A stretch of DNA of 64,000 nucleotides, from contig NZ_JAEHOI010000002.1 in NCBI RefSeq assembly GCF_016522535.1, forward strand, positions 310,001 to 374,000. Direction: 5' to 3'. The translations under genes were made by a program, and so were the position numbers. Positions 54,580-63,539 of the stretch are shown in pieces (positions within the stretch are counted from its first letter, which is position 1; every line of letters begins with the position of its first letter). The notes beneath the pieces are model-generated. The model ran no database searches, was not told the DNA's origin, and saw only the letters and a list, made by a program, of their open reading frames with translations. The DNA comes from Leucobacter edaphi. GTDB lineage: Bacteria; Actinomycetota; Actinomycetes; Actinomycetales; Microbacteriaceae.

Positions 54580-56094
54580 CTACCGCGTGTCCTCGTCCAC
54601 CCAGTCCATCGACTTCGAAACCGCTTTCCGCCACTGCCGCAGGAGGCGGTCACGCTCGGTCGTCTCGAGGGACGGCTCCCACCGACGATCCTCGCCCCAG
54701 TTCGCGCGGAGCTCGTCCAAACCGCCCCAGAACCCGACCGCCAGCCCCGCGGCATATGCCGCGCCCAGCGCCGTGGTCTCGGCGATCCGGGGCCGCACCA
54801 CGGGCACCCCGAGCATGTCCGACTGGAACTGCATGAGCGTGTCGTTCGCCACCATGCCGCCGTCGACCCGGAGCTCGGCGAGCGGCACCTCCACATCGGC
54901 GTTCACGGCGTCCAGTACGTCGCGGGTTTGATACGCGACGGCCTCGAGCGCGGCGCGCGCGATGTGCCCCCGGTTTGAATACCTGGTGAGGCCCACGATC
55001 GCGCCTCTGGCGTCGGGCCGCCAGTACGGGGCGAACAGCCCCGAGAAGGCCGGGACGACGTAGACGCCCCCGTTGTCGGGGACCGACCGAGAGAGCTGCT
55101 CCACCTCGGCGGCGCTGCGAATGATCCCGAGCTGATCACGCAGCCACTGCACGAGCGAGCCGGTGACCGCGATCGACCCTTCGAGCGCGTAGTGCGCCGG
55201 GCCGTCGCCGAGCTGATACCCCACGGTCGTGAGGAGCCCGTTGCTCGAGTGCACGATCTCGGTGCCGGTCTGGAAGATGAGGAAACAGCCGGTCCCGTAC
55301 GTGTTCTTCGAGTCGCCCGCGGAGAATGCCGCCTGCCCGAACGTCGCAGCCTGCTGGTCGCCGAGGATCCCCGCGACGGGGGTGCCGCGGAGGAGCGAAG
55401 ACGACTCGGCCGTGCCGTACACCTCGGATGAGGATCGGATCTCGGGGAGCATGGATCGCGGGATTCCGAACGCCTCGAGCAGATCGTCGCGCCAGGAGAG
55501 CGTCTCGAGGTCCATGAGCAGCGTCCGTGAGGCGTTCGTCACGTCCGTCGCGTGCACGCCGCCGTCGACGCCGCCCGTGAGATTCCACAGCACCCAGGTG
55601 TCCGGCGTCCCGAAGAGCAGCTCACCGCGCTCCGCGCGCTCGCGGGCTCCGGGGACGTTCTCGAGGATCCAGGCGATCTTCGACGCGGAAAAGTAACTCG
55701 CGAGCGGGAGCCCCGTCACGGACTTGAAACGATCGACCCCGCCGTCTGCGGCGAGCCGGTCGATGATCGGCTGAGTGCGCGTGTCCTGCCACACGATCGC
55801 GTTCGCGACGGGTTCACCGGTCGCCCGATCCCACACGATCGTGGTCTCGCGCTGATTCGTGATCCCGATCGCCGCGATGTCGCGCTCGGTGAGATCGGCG
55901 CGGCCGAGCGCGGTGCCGATCACCTCCTGCACGTGCTGCCAGATCTCGAGCGGGTCGTGCTCGACGTGGCCGGCGGCGGGCATGATCTGCTGGTGCTCCT
56001 GCTGGCCCACCGATACGACGTTGCCCCGCCGGTCGAACACGATCGCGCGGGTCGACGTGGTTCCCTGGTCAATGGAGATGACGTGCTCTGCCAT
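54580..56094 (-). CDS. glpK: Glycerol kinase
   Basis: A 504-residue FGGY-family kinase making glycerol 3-phosphate from glycerol and ATP. It has [15 protein letters not shown] at the N-terminus, [59 protein letters not shown] and [18 protein letters not shown] lies upstream of ATG 56094. It is downstream of glpD on the same strand (84 bases), so the pair forms a glycerol catabolic operon. No facilitator gene is in the window. Confidence 0.97.
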   Translation of the reverse strand: MAEHVISIDQGTTSTRAIVFDRRGNVVSVGQQEHQQIMPAAGHVEHDPLEIWQHVQEVIGTALGRADLTERDIAAIGITNQRETTIVWDRATGEPVANAIVWQDTRTQPIIDRLAADGGVDRFKSVTGLPLASYFSASKIAWILENVPGARERAERGELLFGTPDTWVLWNLTGGVDGGVHATDVTNASRTLLMDLETLSWRDDLLEAFGIPRSMLPEIRSSSEVYGTAESSSLLRGTPVAGILGDQQAATFGQAAFSAGDSKNTYGTGCFLIFQTGTEIVHSSNGLLTTVGYQLGDGPAHYALEGSIAVTGSLVQWLRDQLGIIRSAAEVEQLSRSVPDNGGVYVVPAFSGLFAPYWRPDARGAIVGLTRYSNRGHIARAALEAVAYQTRDVLDAVNADVEVPLAELRVDGGMVANDTLMQFQSDMLGVPVVRPRIAETTALGAAYAAGLAVGFWGGLDELRANWGEDRRWEPSLETTERDRLLRQWRKAVSKSMDWVDEDTR

Positions 56095-56178
56095 GTGAGC
56101 TCCTCTGCTCGGACGGTGCTGAGCCGGGTTCCGGGCGATGCGCCGCGGGAACGCGGTGATTCGGCTGGATCGGGCGGA

Positions 56179-57918
56179 CTATTGGGGGAGCGAAGCCACT
56201 CCGGGCTCGCCGAGCGTGACGCGATGGCGCTCGAGGAGAATCCGCTCGGCCCGCTCGACCTCGCGCGTGCGATCGGCGTCGCTCCACCCGAGCGCCGGCG
56301 CGACGGCCTCGGCGACCTCATCGAGGGTGTCCCGGCTCAGGCCGCCGACGAAGGCGATGGAAGTCCTGCGGAGCAGCAGGTCATCGAGGTGCACGACGTC
56401 CTCGCTCGTGGCGAGAAACGCGAGTTCCTCGGCGAAGTATCCGGGCGCGTGACGTAGCGGGGTCGGCTCCGCGGGAAGGGCCTCGAGGACCTCTGCTGCT
56501 CGCGTGCCGTAGCGTTCGAGCAGCGCGTCGACCAGTGTGCGATCGTGTCCGCGCCCGTGCCGGGACACCCAGATCTTGCGCGAGGCCCGATCCTTGGGAT
56601 AGCCGGCGCCGCCGCCGATCGCGGTCGTGCGGGTCGACGTGGTGCGCCGCTTGCCGAGCAGCGTGAGCGCCTCGTTCGAGAGGTGCTCGGCGAGGGCGCG
56701 GAACGTGGTCCACTTGCCCCCGACGAGGCTGAGCGTGCGCACGCCACCGACCCAGCCGTGCTCGATCCGGTAGTCCCTCGAGACGAAACCGGGCGCGGTG
56801 TCGTCGTGGCGGGGGAGCGGGCGGATACCCGAGAAGGTGTAGACGATCTGCGAGCGGTCGACCGAGATGCCCGGGAAGACGTGCGGGATCAGGTCGAAGA
56901 AGTAGTCGATCTCGTCGTCGGTGCAGACGCTCGGCGCCGCGGGATCCGCGTCGATGTCGGTCGTCCCCACCATGACGCGATCCTTCAGCGGGTAGATGAG
57001 CACGATGCGCCCGTCCGAGTGCTCGAAGAACAGCTCGCGTCCAGCGGTCGCGTCGAGGAGCTCGGGGTGATCGAGCACGATGTGTGACCCCTTCGTGCCG
57101 CCCATGAAGCGGGTCGGGAGGCCGAGGTCGGCGTTCGTGAGGTCGGTCCACGGGCCGCTCGCGTTGATGACGACCGGTGCGGTGAACGAGAACTCCTCGC
57201 CGGAGACGGCGTCGCGCAGCCGCACGGCCCCGTCCGCGAAACCGACGGCCGGCAGGTAGTTCGCGGCGCGGGCCCGTTCGTTCTTCCGGGATACGCCGGC
57301 CGCCGTGCCATCGGCGAGCACGTCGAGCGCGAGCCGCTCCGGATCGTGCATCGACGCATCGAAGTAGGTGGCCGTGTACTTGATCGCGGGGTTCAGCCGC
57401 GGCAGGTCCCGGAGCGAGCGCTCCCGCCCCGAGAACTTGTGGCGCGGCACCCGGCCGCCCCCGCGCGAGAACAGATCGTAGATCACGAGCCCGACCTTGA
57501 TGAGCAGGGCACCGCGCTCGCGCGGCTTGCCGCGGCCGTGGGTGACGAGGAGGCGGAATGGTGCGGTCAGGATCCCGGAGAAGGTCGTGAAGATCGGGAT
57601 CGTCGTGCGGAGCGGCTTGACGTAGTGCGGGGCGTTGCGGATCAGGCGATTGCGCTCCTGCACGGCCTCCTTGACGAGTCGGAACTCCCCGTTCTCGAGA
57701 TACCTGATTCCGCCGTGGACCATGTGGCTCGACGCGGATGACGCGCCGGAGACGAAGTCGTCGCGCTCGACCAGCGCCACGTCGATGCCCTGCAGCGCGA
57801 GCTCACGGTAGACGGCGAGCCCGTTGATGCCGCCGCCGATGATCAGGACATCGGCCTGGGGGCGGGCGCGGAGCGCGGAGACGGCGGCTCGTTCGGTGGT
57901 CGGGTACGGCTCGGTCAT
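56179..57918 (-). CDS. glpD: Aerobic glycerol-3-phosphate dehydrogenase
   Basis: A 579-residue FAD-dependent, membrane-associated dehydrogenase that oxidises glycerol 3-phosphate to dihydroxyacetone phosphate and passes electrons to quinones. The FAD-binding site DVLIIGGGINGLAVYRELALQGIDVALVERDD is at the N-terminus. GASSASSHMVHGGIRYLENGEF, the DAO core and a C-terminal extension with GWSDADRTREVERAERILLERH complete it. AAAGGTGAAG precedes the ATG. Promoter of the glpDK operon lies in the 111-bp divergent gap to dinB. Confidence 0.96.
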   Translation of the reverse strand: MTEPYPTTERAAVSALRARPQADVLIIGGGINGLAVYRELALQGIDVALVERDDFVSGASSASSHMVHGGIRYLENGEFRLVKEAVQERNRLIRNAPHYVKPLRTTIPIFTTFSGILTAPFRLLVTHGRGKPRERGALLIKVGLVIYDLFSRGGGRVPRHKFSGRERSLRDLPRLNPAIKYTATYFDASMHDPERLALDVLADGTAAGVSRKNERARAANYLPAVGFADGAVRLRDAVSGEEFSFTAPVVINASGPWTDLTNADLGLPTRFMGGTKGSHIVLDHPELLDATAGRELFFEHSDGRIVLIYPLKDRVMVGTTDIDADPAAPSVCTDDEIDYFFDLIPHVFPGISVDRSQIVYTFSGIRPLPRHDDTAPGFVSRDYRIEHGWVGGVRTLSLVGGKWTTFRALAEHLSNEALTLLGKRRTTSTRTTAIGGGAGYPKDRASRKIWVSRHGRGHDRTLVDALLERYGTRAAEVLEALPAEPTPLRHAPGYFAEELAFLATSEDVVHLDDLLLRRTSIAFVGGLSRDTLDEVAEAVAPALGWSDADRTREVERAERILLERHRVTLGEPGVASLPQ

Positions 57919-58029
57919 TGCGGTACTTCACCTTTCACTGAGGGTGCTTCCACGTCTAACGCTAGCGGTCTTGCCCCGTCGAGCGCCTGAGTCCCCGTCC
58001 GTGTCAGTGGTGTGTGGTGCAATGGAGGC

Positions 58030-59247
58030 ATGTCCGACTCCCCGCGCGAGATCCCCTCGATCCTGCACGTCGATATGGACTCCTTCTTCGTCTCCGTCGA
58101 GCTCCTCGATCGGCCGGATCTCGTGGGAAAACCGGTCGCGGCAGCGCACGACACGGTGCGCTCGGTGGTGTCGAGTGCGAGCTACGAGGCGCGCCGCTTC
58201 GGGGTGCGCTCCGCGATGCCCGTCGCGCGCGCAAAACAGCTCTGTCCGCAGTTGATCCTGATCCCGCCGGTATTTGAGAAGTACCGGGCGGCTTCGAGCA
58301 AGGTCATGGCGATTTTCGAGGAATTCACCCCGCTCGTCGAGCCGCTGAGCATCGACGAGGCGTTCCTCGACGTGGCGGGAACGGTGCGGCTCTTCGGTCA
58401 TCCGCGCGAGATCGCGAAGCTGATCAGGGAGCGGGTCCGCGAGGAGACCGGGCTGCCGGCATCGGTCGGCCTCGCGGGCACCAAGTTCGTCGCGAAGCTC
58501 GCGTCGCAGCGGGCCAAGCCCGACGGGATCTTCGTCGTCGCCCCGTCTCGCACCCTCGAATTCCTGCACACGCTCCCGGTCGAGGCCATGTGGGGCGTCG
58601 GAGCGGCCACCGCGAAAGCGCTCAAGGGGCGGGCCATCCACACCGTCGCGCAGCTGGCGGCCGAGCCGCTGCCCTCGCTCACCCGCATCGTCGGCGAGGC
58701 GAGCGCCCGGAAGCTGCACGAGCTGGCGAACGGCCGCGACGCCCGCGGCGTCGAGACCACGCGCGTCGAGAAGAGCATCGGCCACGAGGAGACCTTCGCG
58801 AGCGACGAAGCGGATCGATCGGTCCTGCAGCGCGAACTGCTGCGGCTCGCCACGCGAACGGGGGAGCGGCTCCGGGCGGCGGAGCTGGAGGCGCGCACGA
58901 TCGCCATCAAGGTGCGGTGGGGCAGCTTCGAGACGATCACCCGATCGCGCACACTTTCGGAGGCCACGAACGCGGGCAATCGAATCTTCCGCACCGCCTC
59001 CGAGCTCTTCGAGGCGCTCGGCTCGGGCGAGCGCGCGGTGCGGCTTATCGGGGTGCGGGCCGAGCAACTGCAGCCGGCGGGCAGCGACTTCGCAGCGCTC
59101 TGGAGCGAGGACGAGGGCTGGAAGGCGGTCGACGAGGCGGCGGACCGGGTGCGGGATCGCTTCTCCGACGTGGGGCTCAAGCCCGCCCGCCTGCTGCAGG
59201 AGCGCGAGGAGGTTGTCGATCCGCGGTCGTTGCAGCCGCCGGCCTAG
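58030..59247 (+). CDS. dinB: DNA polymerase IV (Y-family)
   Basis: A 405-residue translesion polymerase. The catalytic acids are in HVDMDSFFVSVE and SIDEAFLDV; YEARRFGVRSAMP, KLASQRAKPDGIFVV (thumb/little-finger) and GVGAATAKAL complete the fold. There is no LexA box upstream, so expression may be constitutive, in contrast to the mutasome. ATG 58030 is chosen; GGAGG touches it directly and TGCAAT lies 6 bases before it, so the gene could be leaderless. A GTG 18 bases further upstream is the alternative. The C-terminus lacks a clear clamp-binding motif. Confidence 0.92.
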   Translation: MSDSPREIPSILHVDMDSFFVSVELLDRPDLVGKPVAAAHDTVRSVVSSASYEARRFGVRSAMPVARAKQLCPQLILIPPVFEKYRAASSKVMAIFEEFTPLVEPLSIDEAFLDVAGTVRLFGHPREIAKLIRERVREETGLPASVGLAGTKFVAKLASQRAKPDGIFVVAPSRTLEFLHTLPVEAMWGVGAATAKALKGRAIHTVAQLAAEPLPSLTRIVGEASARKLHELANGRDARGVETTRVEKSIGHEETFASDEADRSVLQRELLRLATRTGERLRAAELEARTIAIKVRWGSFETITRSRTLSEATNAGNRIFRTASELFEALGSGERAVRLIGVRAEQLQPAGSDFAALWSEDEGWKAVDEAADRVRDRFSDVGLKPARLLQEREEVVDPRSLQPPA

Positions 59248-59355
59248 CTGCCGGGCGGCGTGCGAATCGATGGGGGAGGTCCGACCCCGGCGATCCTCGC
59301 GGCCGAGACACGCAGGCGAATCCCGTGAGGTCACCGCTCACGAACGACCGAGGGG

Positions 59356-60306
59356 TCACGCCCACGGTCGCACGACGATATTTCCGACCTTCCGACCCGA
59401 ATCGATCATGCGATACGCCTCGACGATGGTCTCGAGTCCTCCCAGCGTTCGTGCCACGGGATCGAGACGCCCCTCCGCGACGAGCGCGAGCAGCCGAGCC
59501 ATGTCGCCCGGTGATTCCTGGGAGGGGCTCGCGATTACCCTGCCGCGGGCGCGAATCGTGTTCCAGAGATCGGCGACCGCGAGGGCCACACGACCCTCGG
59601 GGGTGGCGAGCCGGAGCCCGATCCGGCGGTCAATGTTGCCGACGGCGTCGAACACGAGGTCGAAGCGGTGCTGAGGGAGGTCCTCCAGGGAGCGTGAGCG
59701 GTAGTCGAACGTGGCATCCGCGCCGAGCCGTCGCGCGAGCGGGGCGTTCGCAGCGCTCGTGACCGCCGTCACCCGTGCCCCGTCCAGGGCCGCCAGCTGG
59801 ACAGCGCTCGTGCCCACGGCGCCGCTCGCTCCGTTGACGAGCACCCGAGCGCCGGGGCGCACGCGGTCGCGCAGGAAGTGCAGGGCCGTCGTCCCGCCGA
59901 ACAGCACGGCCGCGGCCTCGTCGTGGCCGATCCCGGAGGGCTTCGGAACGATCCTGTTCGATGCGATCGCCGCGAGCTGGGCGTGAAACCCCATCGAGAT
60001 GCCGTTCATGCCGGCCACCTCGTCGCCGGGACGAAAACCGGATACGGCGCTGCCGACCTGCTCGATCACGCCGGAGAACGCCGAACCCAGGACGCGGTGG
60101 CGCGGCCCGCGGATGCCGAGCGCCAATCTGGCGGGCACCCCGTAGCCGCGGGGGAAGCGCCCGGCCCGGAGCCGAGCGTCGCCAGCGGTGACGCTCACGG
60201 CCTCCACGCGGACGAGCACCTCATCGCGACCGATGGTGGGATCGGGGAGTTCCGCGACGACGGCATCCTCGGGGCTGCCGTATTTCCTGACGACGACTGC
60301 TTTCAC
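59356..60306 (-). CDS. NADP-dependent medium-chain dehydrogenase/reductase (quinone reductase-like)
   Basis: A 316-residue MDR-family oxidoreductase. The GroES-like N-terminal domain (AVVVRKYGSPEDAVVAELPDPT) lacks the zinc ligands of alcohol dehydrogenases, and the Rossmann domain has VLVNGASGAVGTSAVQLA and FDYRSRSLEDL. This class reduces quinones or alkenals with NADPH. The substrate is unknown. The gene is divergent from a TetR regulator that probably controls it; CGTAAGGT/ACCTTACG arms lie between them. Confidence 0.9.
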   Translation of the reverse strand: MKAVVVRKYGSPEDAVVAELPDPTIGRDEVLVRVEAVSVTAGDARLRAGRFPRGYGVPARLALGIRGPRHRVLGSAFSGVIEQVGSAVSGFRPGDEVAGMNGISMGFHAQLAAIASNRIVPKPSGIGHDEAAAVLFGGTTALHFLRDRVRPGARVLVNGASGAVGTSAVQLAALDGARVTAVTSAANAPLARRLGADATFDYRSRSLEDLPQHRFDLVFDAVGNIDRRIGLRLATPEGRVALAVADLWNTIRARGRVIASPSQESPGDMARLLALVAEGRLDPVARTLGGLETIVEAYRMIDSGRKVGNIVVRPWA

Positions 60307-60325
60307 GACGACTCCCTCGTACGCC

Positions 60326-60356
60326 CGTAAGGTGATGCGAAAGAGTGTACCTTACG
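60326..60356. promoter_or_regulatory. Candidate TetR operator in the divergent region
   Basis: CGTAAGGT (60326-60333) and ACCTTACG (60349-60356) are perfect 8-bp arms with 15 bases between. The right arm overlaps a TACCTT -10-like element (60348-60353) for the regulator gene. Confidence 0.55.
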
Positions 60357-60361
60357 TATGT

Positions 60362-61030
60362 ATGAAGTCCAAGGAAAAGCCGAGCTGCCCGCGCAAGCAG
60401 CGACTCACCCCCGCGCGCATCGTCGAGGCGGCCGCGAGGGTCGCGGACCGCGGCGGGCTGCAGCTGGTCAGCATGCGCACCGTGGCCAGGGAGCTCGGCG
60501 TCGAAGCGATGTCGCTCTACTACCACGTCAAGAACAAGGAAGCGCTGCTCGACGGGCTCGCCAGCTGGGTTGCGCGGCAGTTCTATCTGCCCGATCCCGC
60601 CGGGAACTGGCGCGAGGAGATGCAGCGCAGCGCGATTTCCCGGCGGAACGTGCTCGCGGCGCACCCCTGGGGCCTGGGCATGATCGAGTCTCGGGGAATC
60701 GCCGATCTGACCGTGCCGCGGCACCACGACGCCGTGCTCGGAACGCTCTACACGGCATTCGATGTCCGCATGGCCGCCCACGCCTTCGCGATCCTCGACG
60801 CCTACATCTACGGTTTCGTTCTCACCGAGGTCAATCTGCCGTTCGCCCCCGACAGCGGACACGAGAACGAGATGGCGGCGAGTCTCGACCTGAGCGGGTT
60901 GCCACACCTCGGCCGCATGGTCGGCGAACTCATGACCACGGGGGAGTACTCCTACGCTGCCGAGTTTGAGATCGGCCTCGGACTGATCCTCGACGGACTC
61001 GAGCGCCTCGCCGCGACGCCGCGCCCCTGA
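60362..61030 (+). CDS. TetR family transcriptional regulator
   Basis: A 222-residue repressor. The helix-turn-helix is in RLTPARIVEAAARVADRGGLQLVSMRTVARELGVEAMSLYYHV, the TetR DNA-binding N-terminus, and a helical ligand domain follows. The neighbour on the other strand is the MDR reductase, an arrangement typical of local regulation with a small-molecule inducer. ATG 60362 is chosen; an in-frame ATG upstream (60329) lies inside the operator. Ligand unknown. Confidence 0.9.
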   Translation: MKSKEKPSCPRKQRLTPARIVEAAARVADRGGLQLVSMRTVARELGVEAMSLYYHVKNKEALLDGLASWVARQFYLPDPAGNWREEMQRSAISRRNVLAAHPWGLGMIESRGIADLTVPRHHDAVLGTLYTAFDVRMAAHAFAILDAYIYGFVLTEVNLPFAPDSGHENEMAASLDLSGLPHLGRMVGELMTTGEYSYAAEFEIGLGLILDGLERLAATPRP

Positions 61031-61089
61031 TCGGGAACTCCGCCGCGCCCCGGCACACAATTTCTGCCGCACACCCCCTCCGAGCGAAA

Positions 61090-61095
61090 TAGACT
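61090..61095 (+). promoter_or_regulatory. Candidate -10 (TAGACT) for the gene at 61122
   Basis: TAGACT lies 26 bases before the ATG. A Shine-Dalgarno AAGGGGG follows, so this one has a short leader. Confidence 0.5.
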
Positions 61096-61121
61096 GAACC
61101 CCTCAACCCGAAGGGGGCACC

Positions 61122-61586
61122 ATGCCGCAGATCGTCGACTTCCGCACCGTCTCGGAGGAGGGGCTCGAATCCTCGCCCGTCGCGCCGGCCCTTGCGGGGC
61201 TTCGCGCGAACGAAGCGCGCTACTTCGCGAACAAGTACGATCACGTGTTCACCGTCTCGACGCCAGCAGAGGATCCCGGCACCCTCGCCTGGGTTGAGGA
61301 GGTTCTGCGCAGCGAGCGGGACATCGAGATCGCGAGTCCCGCGCTCCAGGTGAGCGGTTTCGAGGCGGGCGGGATCCGCTTCGGCTACGTCTTCTACGAG
61401 TCGGGGCTCGCGATCAACGTGATGTACACGATCGAGGACGGCGGGAAACGCGCCGTCGGTTTCAAGCTGTCGGAGGGCGTGCCGGTTCCCGAGGAGCTCG
61501 AGGGCCGCTTCAGGTTCGCGCGCCAGCGGTCCAAGCTCGCCGGCGAGATCCGCGGATCCTACTTCGTGATCAGGGGCGAGCACTAG
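61122..61586 (+). CDS. Conserved-looking hypothetical protein
   Basis: A 154-residue soluble protein. I do not recognise a family. It has no signal sequence or membrane segment. The centre is beta-rich (HVFTVST, IASPALQVSGFEAGGIRFGYVFYESGLAINVMYTI) with a charged C-terminus. AAGGGGG lies upstream of the ATG, and a strong terminator follows the stop, so it looks like a single-gene transcription unit. Confidence 0.7.
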   Translation: MPQIVDFRTVSEEGLESSPVAPALAGLRANEARYFANKYDHVFTVSTPAEDPGTLAWVEEVLRSERDIEIASPALQVSGFEAGGIRFGYVFYESGLAINVMYTIEDGGKRAVGFKLSEGVPVPEELEGRFRFARQRSKLAGEIRGSYFVIRGEH

Positions 61587-61620
61587 CGGTACCCGCAGCC
61601 GGCGGCACGCACGAAAACAC

Positions 61621-61648
61621 GAAATCCCCCGCCGGAGCGGGGGATTTC
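61621..61648. terminator. Terminator after the hypothetical gene and tRNA-His
   Basis: GAAATCCCCCGC (61621-61632), loop CGGA, GCGGGGGATTTC (61637-61648): perfect 12-bp stem between convergent transcription units. Confidence 0.88.
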
Positions 61649-61651
61649 ACT

Positions 61652-61728
61652 TGGGGTGGCTAACGGGACTTGAACCCGCGACCACCGGCACCACAAGCCG
61701 GTGCTCTACCGACTGAGCTATAGCCACC
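61652..61728 (-). tRNA. tRNA-His (GTG)
   Basis: The minus strand gives a full cloverleaf with loop CTTGTGGT, anticodon GTG. The extra 5' G (G-1) opposite C73, the histidine identity element, is present. The CCA end is encoded (unlike the initiator tRNA earlier in the window). Confidence 0.95.
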
Positions 61729-61857
61729 ATGCTGTCCAAGCGCGCCGAGGCGTGCGAGGCAACCCCATGATCATAACCCATTCGTGCCCCCGATCGCGAA
61801 CTGGCGCGTGACCCGGGCGAGCTGTCCGGTTTCGTCGGGATTTTCCGGGCCGGTGTG

Positions 61858-61863
61858 TAGGGT
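61858..61863 (+). promoter_or_regulatory. Leaderless -10 (TAGGGT) for the metallopeptidase gene
   Basis: TAGGGT, 6 bases, ATG 61870, with no Shine-Dalgarno sequence. Confidence 0.5.
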
Positions 61864-61869
61864 GAAGAC

Positions 61870-62217
61870 ATGCTCGAGATGTCGCACGAGGAGTTCGAGT
61901 CGCTGGTCGCGGACGGCCTCGACTCGCTCTCCGATGAGATGATGTCGCAGCTCGACAACGTGATCTTCCTCGTCGAGGATCACCCGGAGGACGGCAGCGA
62001 CCTGCTCGGCGTGTACGAGGGATATTCGCTGCAGGACCGCGGGGCGTACGGCTTCGGTGAGGAGCCCGATCGGATCATCCTGTTCCGGGAGAATCTACTC
62101 GCGCACTGCGAGGATCGGGAGGAGCTCGTGCGGGAGATCCGTGTGACGCTGGTCCATGAGATCGCGCACTTCTTCGGCATCACCGAGGAGCGCATTCACG
62201 AACTCGGGTGGGGCTGA
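61870..62217 (+). CDS. Small zincin-type metallopeptidase family protein
   Basis: A 115-residue protein with HEIAHFFGI: His96, Glu97 and His100 form the HExxH zinc motif. The rest is short and acidic. This fits the DUF1025/zincin-like small metallopeptidase family common in Actinobacteria. Peptidase activity is unproven. Its stop overlaps the clpS start (TGATG), so the two are coupled. Confidence 0.88.
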   Translation: MLEMSHEEFESLVADGLDSLSDEMMSQLDNVIFLVEDHPEDGSDLLGVYEGYSLQDRGAYGFGEEPDRIILFRENLLAHCEDREELVREIRVTLVHEIAHFFGITEERIHELGWG

Positions 62218-62510
62218 TGGTCGGCGCCGAGTCAGCATCGCAGGCGAGCGGAGCAACGGAACTCGCGCCCGAGCGCCCGTGGCAGACGATCGTGTGGGAC
62301 GATCCCGTCAACCTGATGTCCTACGTGTCGTATGTTTTCCGCGTGCATTTCGGCTTCGACCAGGGGAAGGCTGAGGAACTCATGCTGCGGGTGCACACAG
62401 TCGGACGCGCGGTCGTCGCGGAGGGGGGCCGTGAGGCGATGGAGATGCACGTCGAGGCGATGCACGGCTACGGACTGTGGGCGACGGTGGGACGCGAGGG
62501 GGAATCGTGA
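62217..62510 (+). CDS. clpS: ATP-dependent Clp protease adaptor ClpS
   Basis: A 97-residue adaptor that delivers N-degron substrates to ClpCP. The core has IVWDDPVNLMSYVSYVFRVHFGFDQGKAEELMLRVHTVGRAVVAEG, matching the ClpS signature (DDxxN and MxxVHxxG). Overlaps the preceding stop by one base and the following DUF2017 gene by four (GTGA). Confidence 0.93.
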   Translation: MVGAESASQASGATELAPERPWQTIVWDDPVNLMSYVSYVFRVHFGFDQGKAEELMLRVHTVGRAVVAEGGREAMEMHVEAMHGYGLWATVGREGES

Positions 62511-63103
62511 AGTTGCGCCCCGTACCGGGCGGCTCGCTGGTCCTGATTCTCGACGGCGATGAGGCGGGCATGCTGGACCAGCTCGTCGTGCAGCTCATTC
62601 AGCTGCTGCAGAGCCACAGCGGCACGTCGATGGATCCCGATCCGCTGTTCGCGAGCCTCGAGGTCGGCGGCACCGAGGAGACGCCGGACGATCCGGCGCT
62701 CGCGCGGCTCTTCCCCGACGCGTTCGAGGATGAGGCGGATGCCTCGCGCTTCCGGCGCGTGTCCGAGCAGGGGCTGCTGAACCGCAAGTTGCAGGACGCC
62801 TTCGAGGTCACCTCGGCGCTCGGGGTCGACACGCTCCGGGGGTTCGGGGGCGAAGAGGACGAGAAAACCTCGGTCGAGGTGGAGATCACCCCGGCATCGC
62901 TGCCGGCCTGGGTGCGCACCGTCACGGCGCTGCGCCTCGCGATCGCCGCGAGGATTGGCCTGGAGTCCGACGCGGACCACGCGCGCCTCCGTGAGGACGA
63001 GGAGACCCGCGGCACGGTGCTCGTGTTCGATTGGCTGGCGGCGATCCTCGAGTCGGTGCTGGCGATCATGGTGGGTCGCGACGGCTCGGCCGATACGGCA
63101 TGA
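62507..63103 (+). CDS. DUF2017 family protein
   Basis: A 198-residue acidic, helix-rich soluble protein matching DUF2017, which is almost always next to clpS in Actinobacteria, as here. Function is unknown; a role in ClpS-linked proteolysis is a guess from gene order. Conserved-looking parts are DPLFASLEVGG, DDPALARLFPDAFEDEADASRFRR and ATVEVTLPAWVRTVTALRLAIAARIG-like sequence. GTG start lies within the clpS stop. Confidence 0.88.
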   Translation: MKLRPVPGGSLVLILDGDEAGMLDQLVVQLIQLLQSHSGTSMDPDPLFASLEVGGTEETPDDPALARLFPDAFEDEADASRFRRVSEQGLLNRKLQDAFEVTSALGVDTLRGFGGEEDEKTSVEVEITPASLPAWVRTVTALRLAIAARIGLESDADHARLREDEETRGTVLVFDWLAAILESVLAIMVGRDGSADTA

Positions 63104-63110
63104 TCGTGCC

Positions 63111-63539
63111 ATGGGATCTGACGTAAAAACGCATCCGACCGGCGCAGACGTTGCGGAGTTCCTCGACGCCGCCGTCCCGGCGAAGCGCCGCGTCGACGGG
63201 CTCGCGCTCGCCGAGATCTTCCGCGAGGTCACGGGCGTCGAGCCCGTGATGTGGGGGCCGACGATTGTCGGGTACGGCAGCTACCGCTACCTGTCGCCGG
63301 ATGGGCGGCGCACGGGGGACTGGCCGAAGGTCGGGTTCTCGCCCAGGAAGGCGCAGCTGTCGATCTACGGGCTCAAGGACCTGCCAGCGGGCGCAGAGCG
63401 CTTGCCGGCGCTCGGGAAGTACACGGAGGGCGCGGGCTGCGTCTACGTGCGCAAGCTGGAGGACATCGACCTCGACGTGCTGCGGGAACTCATCGCGATC
63501 GCATGGACCCGCCAGGACGATCCGCGGCTCGGCTCCTAG
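63111..63539 (+). CDS. DUF1801 domain protein
   Basis: A 142-residue protein with EFLDAAVPAKRRVDGLALAEIFREVTGVEPVMWGPTIVGYGSYRY, the DUF1801 (YdhG-like) signature, and KVGFSPRKAQLSIYGL. Function unknown. ATG 63111 starts 7 bases after the DUF2017 stop; a longer in-frame start within the preceding gene is rejected. Its stop overlaps the convergent orn stop on a shared CTAG. Confidence 0.88.
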   Translation: MGSDVKTHPTGADVAEFLDAAVPAKRRVDGLALAEIFREVTGVEPVMWGPTIVGYGSYRYLSPDGRRTGDWPKVGFSPRKAQLSIYGLKDLPAGAERLPALGKYTEGAGCVYVRKLEDIDLDVLRELIAIAWTRQDDPRLGS

